Assembly: GCA_905221615.1 (NCBI GenBank)
Contig: CAJNDT010006024.1
Span: 1,543,017 to 1,607,016, forward strand
Source: Symbiodinium sp. CCMP2592
Taxonomy: Eukaryota; Sar; Dinophyceae; Suessiales; Symbiodiniaceae
Direction of reading: 5' to 3'
DNA length: 64,000 nucleotides
The notes under the pieces were generated by a model that saw nothing but the letters and a program-made list of their open reading frames with translations, was not told the origin of the DNA and did not search any database. A program made the position numbers and the translations under genes. Positions 62,033 to 64,000 of the stretch are shown piece by piece (the stretch's first letter is position 1; the number at the start of each line of letters is the position of its first letter).

Positions 62033-64000
62033 GAAACTTGCAAGTGTTTCTTCGCGGTCCGACATTTTCTTGGATAGCTTTTCCAGTGAAGCAATCTCGT
62101 CGTGCCGAGCAGCGCTCTGCTTGCCTGCTCTGCCAGGCTTCCGGAGGTGCTTCGCCACAGCACCCAAGTATTTGATGATCGTGGCTACGTTTGCTTCTCT
62201 GCTACCATTGCCTTGTATGTACTTTCTGGCTGCGTCCACATCATGCACTTCTTGGTGTAAGCACTCGTCTGTATCTATCTGGAGAGGGACGACCTCACTC
62301 AATGGCCTCCCCACGTCTACGAAAGGGATTACAGCATCCTTGTACTTCTCGCTTTTTTCGATGACAGGCAGCAAAAGTTTGCGTTCAAGTAAAGCCTTCC
62401 ACATCATCTCTCTGTCAAGGTTTGTAGGATGGTTCGATGGCAACTTCACATACTTCCACATGCCCTTTGTCATCGGATTCCTGTTCGTTTGGAGGCAATA
62501 TTCTTGGATTGCTGCAGCGACATTCCTCAGCTTCTGGATCAACTCCTTCTCTTCGTCCTGGCTGCTTGGGTCAACTGGAACTGCAAGCGCAGGCTCCGGC
62601 TCGCTTGAACGATGACGTGGAGGCAAACCGCATGCTTCCCTCATAGAATCCTCCGTCAGAGGCTGGCTGGCGAGGTCCTCAATCATCTGCCTGCAATCTT
62701 GTGGCCCATGACTTGTCTCGAATGCGTGCTGCAATCGCAGCGCAGCTGCCACACAAGGTGGGCTCTTCAGAAACGCTTTGAGTTCCTCATCTTTCTTGAA
62801 GTAGCCGTCTCGATTCGCGTCGGGATACGGGCCAGCAATGATGGCCTCATCGATGAACCGTGCCTTTGGGTGCCACACACAGCCTCGTCTGTTAGCCGAT
62901 GGGAAATTTCTCTCACAGACATTTGCAAAACGAATCATGCTGTTTACTTCGTACCTCTTCCATCCAACTAATTCGATCATCCGCGTCTGTAGACCATACG
63001 GCCTTCGGCCAGCAATCCCGTCGGCCGACATGGTTTTTTTGAACAGGTCCTCTCGCATCCGGCGAGAGTTCTCGGGCTTCTCCTGCGCTGTCAAGATGAA
63101 GCAGCCAGCCGACTGCTCGATTTGCTTCCTCATCTCGTGCTCATCGTACCAAATATTCGGGTCGATGAAAGCGTGATTCGGAGCGTAGACTGCGTGGAGA
63201 TGGGAACTGTACAAGGATTGCCCGACACCTGTGCAATATCCAAGAGCACGCAAGTAATGAACGACTATACCGAACACAGGAAATCATTAATTACGCGGTC
63301 AAGATTTGCAGGATCTTATTTACACCGAACACTCACTTGTTGCTGGCCTCCCGGACTTACTCCAATGAAGCATCGCACGATGTTCTCACCTCTCTTGGCT
63401 AGCGCGATGGCCGCTTGATTGCAAGCAAAGACCTGGACAGTGGAGGAAGGCGTGTGGTCACATTCATCAAAGCATCAAAGGCTGCTGCTGCACCGCATTC
63501 ATGAGAAACTAAAATTCATCTACCTGAACTACACTACACAAACTTGTGTAATAAAGGACTCCCAGGCACATCGTTGTTCAACCAGAAGGTCTCCGTATAG
63601 AACTTCTCAAGCCTGTCACTTGCAGCTTGAAAAGCTGGGTCGCCGATGTTGCTCAGCAGCGGATGCGGAATGTGAACGTATATGTTGTCCTCAGGCACCC
63701 CCCGTGCAGGCACAACGTGCTGACCAGGAGCTGTGTCGTAAAGCATGGCACAGTCGGTGTATGATACTCCGGCAGCTCGTGTCTGTACACTCTCGCACCA
63801 TTCCACCACAAGATTGAAAATCTTGTCATCCAGGAGTTTACTCTGCAATGAGCCACATGCTCTGGCAAGAGAGTCTGCGGTGCCTTGACAGCGAGACGTA
63901 GGGCCTTCCTGCGCATGCTCATCTTGCTGTGGCATGTCTTCATCCGCTTCGAGCGCCCGCGATGATCGGGCCTGGCGGCCCTTGACGCTGGGAATGTGGT
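62033..64000 (-). CDS. D5-like superfamily 3 helicase/NTPase, partial, three exons
   Basis: Three exons join in frame: 64000-63570 (open to the window edge), 63432-63348 and 63228-62033 (into the gap). Exon 1 ends with NIYVHIPHPLLSNIGD and FYTETFWLNND. Exon 2 is VFACNQAAIALAKRGENIVR plus CFIGVSPGG. Exon 3 starts VGQSLYSSHLHAVYAPNHAF. Joined, exons 2 and 3 give a Walker A of the form GxxPGGVGQS. Walker B is CFILTAQE with the basic stretch after it (PENSRRMREDLFKK). ADGIAGRRPYG, KRYEVNSMIRF (sensor Asn) and NFPSANRRGC (arginine-finger candidate) follow in the order known for D5/SF3 ATPases. The end is lysine/glutamate-rich. SF3 helicases are typical of viruses and replicating mobile elements, so a mobile or viral origin is likely, but the host copy could be domesticated. 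Lys in Walker A is replaced by Gln (GQS), so activity is doubtful or non-standard. Confidence 0.62.
63229..63347 (-). other. GC-AG intron inside the Walker A motif
   Basis: 119 bp on the - strand. The donor reads GGGAG|GCCAGC and the acceptor GCACAG|GTGTCG. Splicing here (phase 1) makes Gly-Gly-Val-Gly-Gln-Ser across the junction. A GT donor exists 11 bp further on (CAACAAG|GTGAGT region), but using it would put three Gln and a shifted frame into the motif. So the GC donor is the better reading. Confidence 0.6.
63433..63569 (-). other. GT-AG intron of the helicase gene
   Basis: 137 bp on the - strand, donor AACGAT|GTGCCT and acceptor CTGTCCAG|GTCTTT, phase 0. Joining gives FWLNND-VFACNQ, a smooth continuation. 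Confidence 0.6.

Overview
The window is eukaryotic nuclear DNA with very low gene density. The best guess is a dinoflagellate or a related alga. Four things point there: telomere-type TTTAGGG/CCCTAAA heptamers scattered through the interior in both orientations; protein-like segments broken into short exons with introns of about 100 bp; exons that repeatedly begin after AG|G; and one intron that reads cleanly only as a GC-AG intron. No rRNA, tRNA or spliced-leader gene was recognised, so the taxonomic call is an inference (about 0.6).

The window falls into compartments. (1) 1-10.9 kb, 29.6-41.3 kb and 45.7-61.7 kb are packed with degenerate TTTAGGG/CCCTAAA blocks and with more than 35 short (about 60-200 bp, mostly 95-118 bp) imperfect palindromes in at least twelve sequence families. 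Most families occur two to nine times. Between them are microsatellites, a 62-bp minisatellite of 13 units that carries telomere-like heptamers (8.1-8.9 kb), a 524-bp tandem duplication (6.3-7.3 kb) and a 330-bp dispersed duplication (4.3 and 37.9 kb). Few protein-like stretches are visible here. (2) 10.9-29.4 kb has almost no telomere-like repeats or palindromes. From about 15 kb on it carries many short + strand stretches that read as protein: lysine-rich, serine/acidic, an EK/DE-rich low-complexity exon, then a run of exons at 20.9-29.4 kb. The last set resembles a repetitive, possibly transposase-derived protein and ends with a stop at 29381. Whether this is one gene or two or more cannot be settled by eye. 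(3) 41.5-45.4 kb holds a probable + strand gene fragment with a clear coiled-coil exon. Its following intron contains four tandem copies of a 241-bp unit that is itself a long palindrome.

(4) 62.0-64.0 kb (minus strand) is the best-supported gene: a D5-like superfamily 3 helicase/NTPase. Three exons join in frame (63570-64000, 63348-63432, 62033-63228). The intron between the second and third splits the Walker A motif and uses a GC donor. The gene runs off the right edge and into a 100-N assembly gap at 61933-62032.

Exon limits come from reading-frame continuity and splice-like dinucleotides only. No homology search was possible, and family assignments are from memory of motif order.
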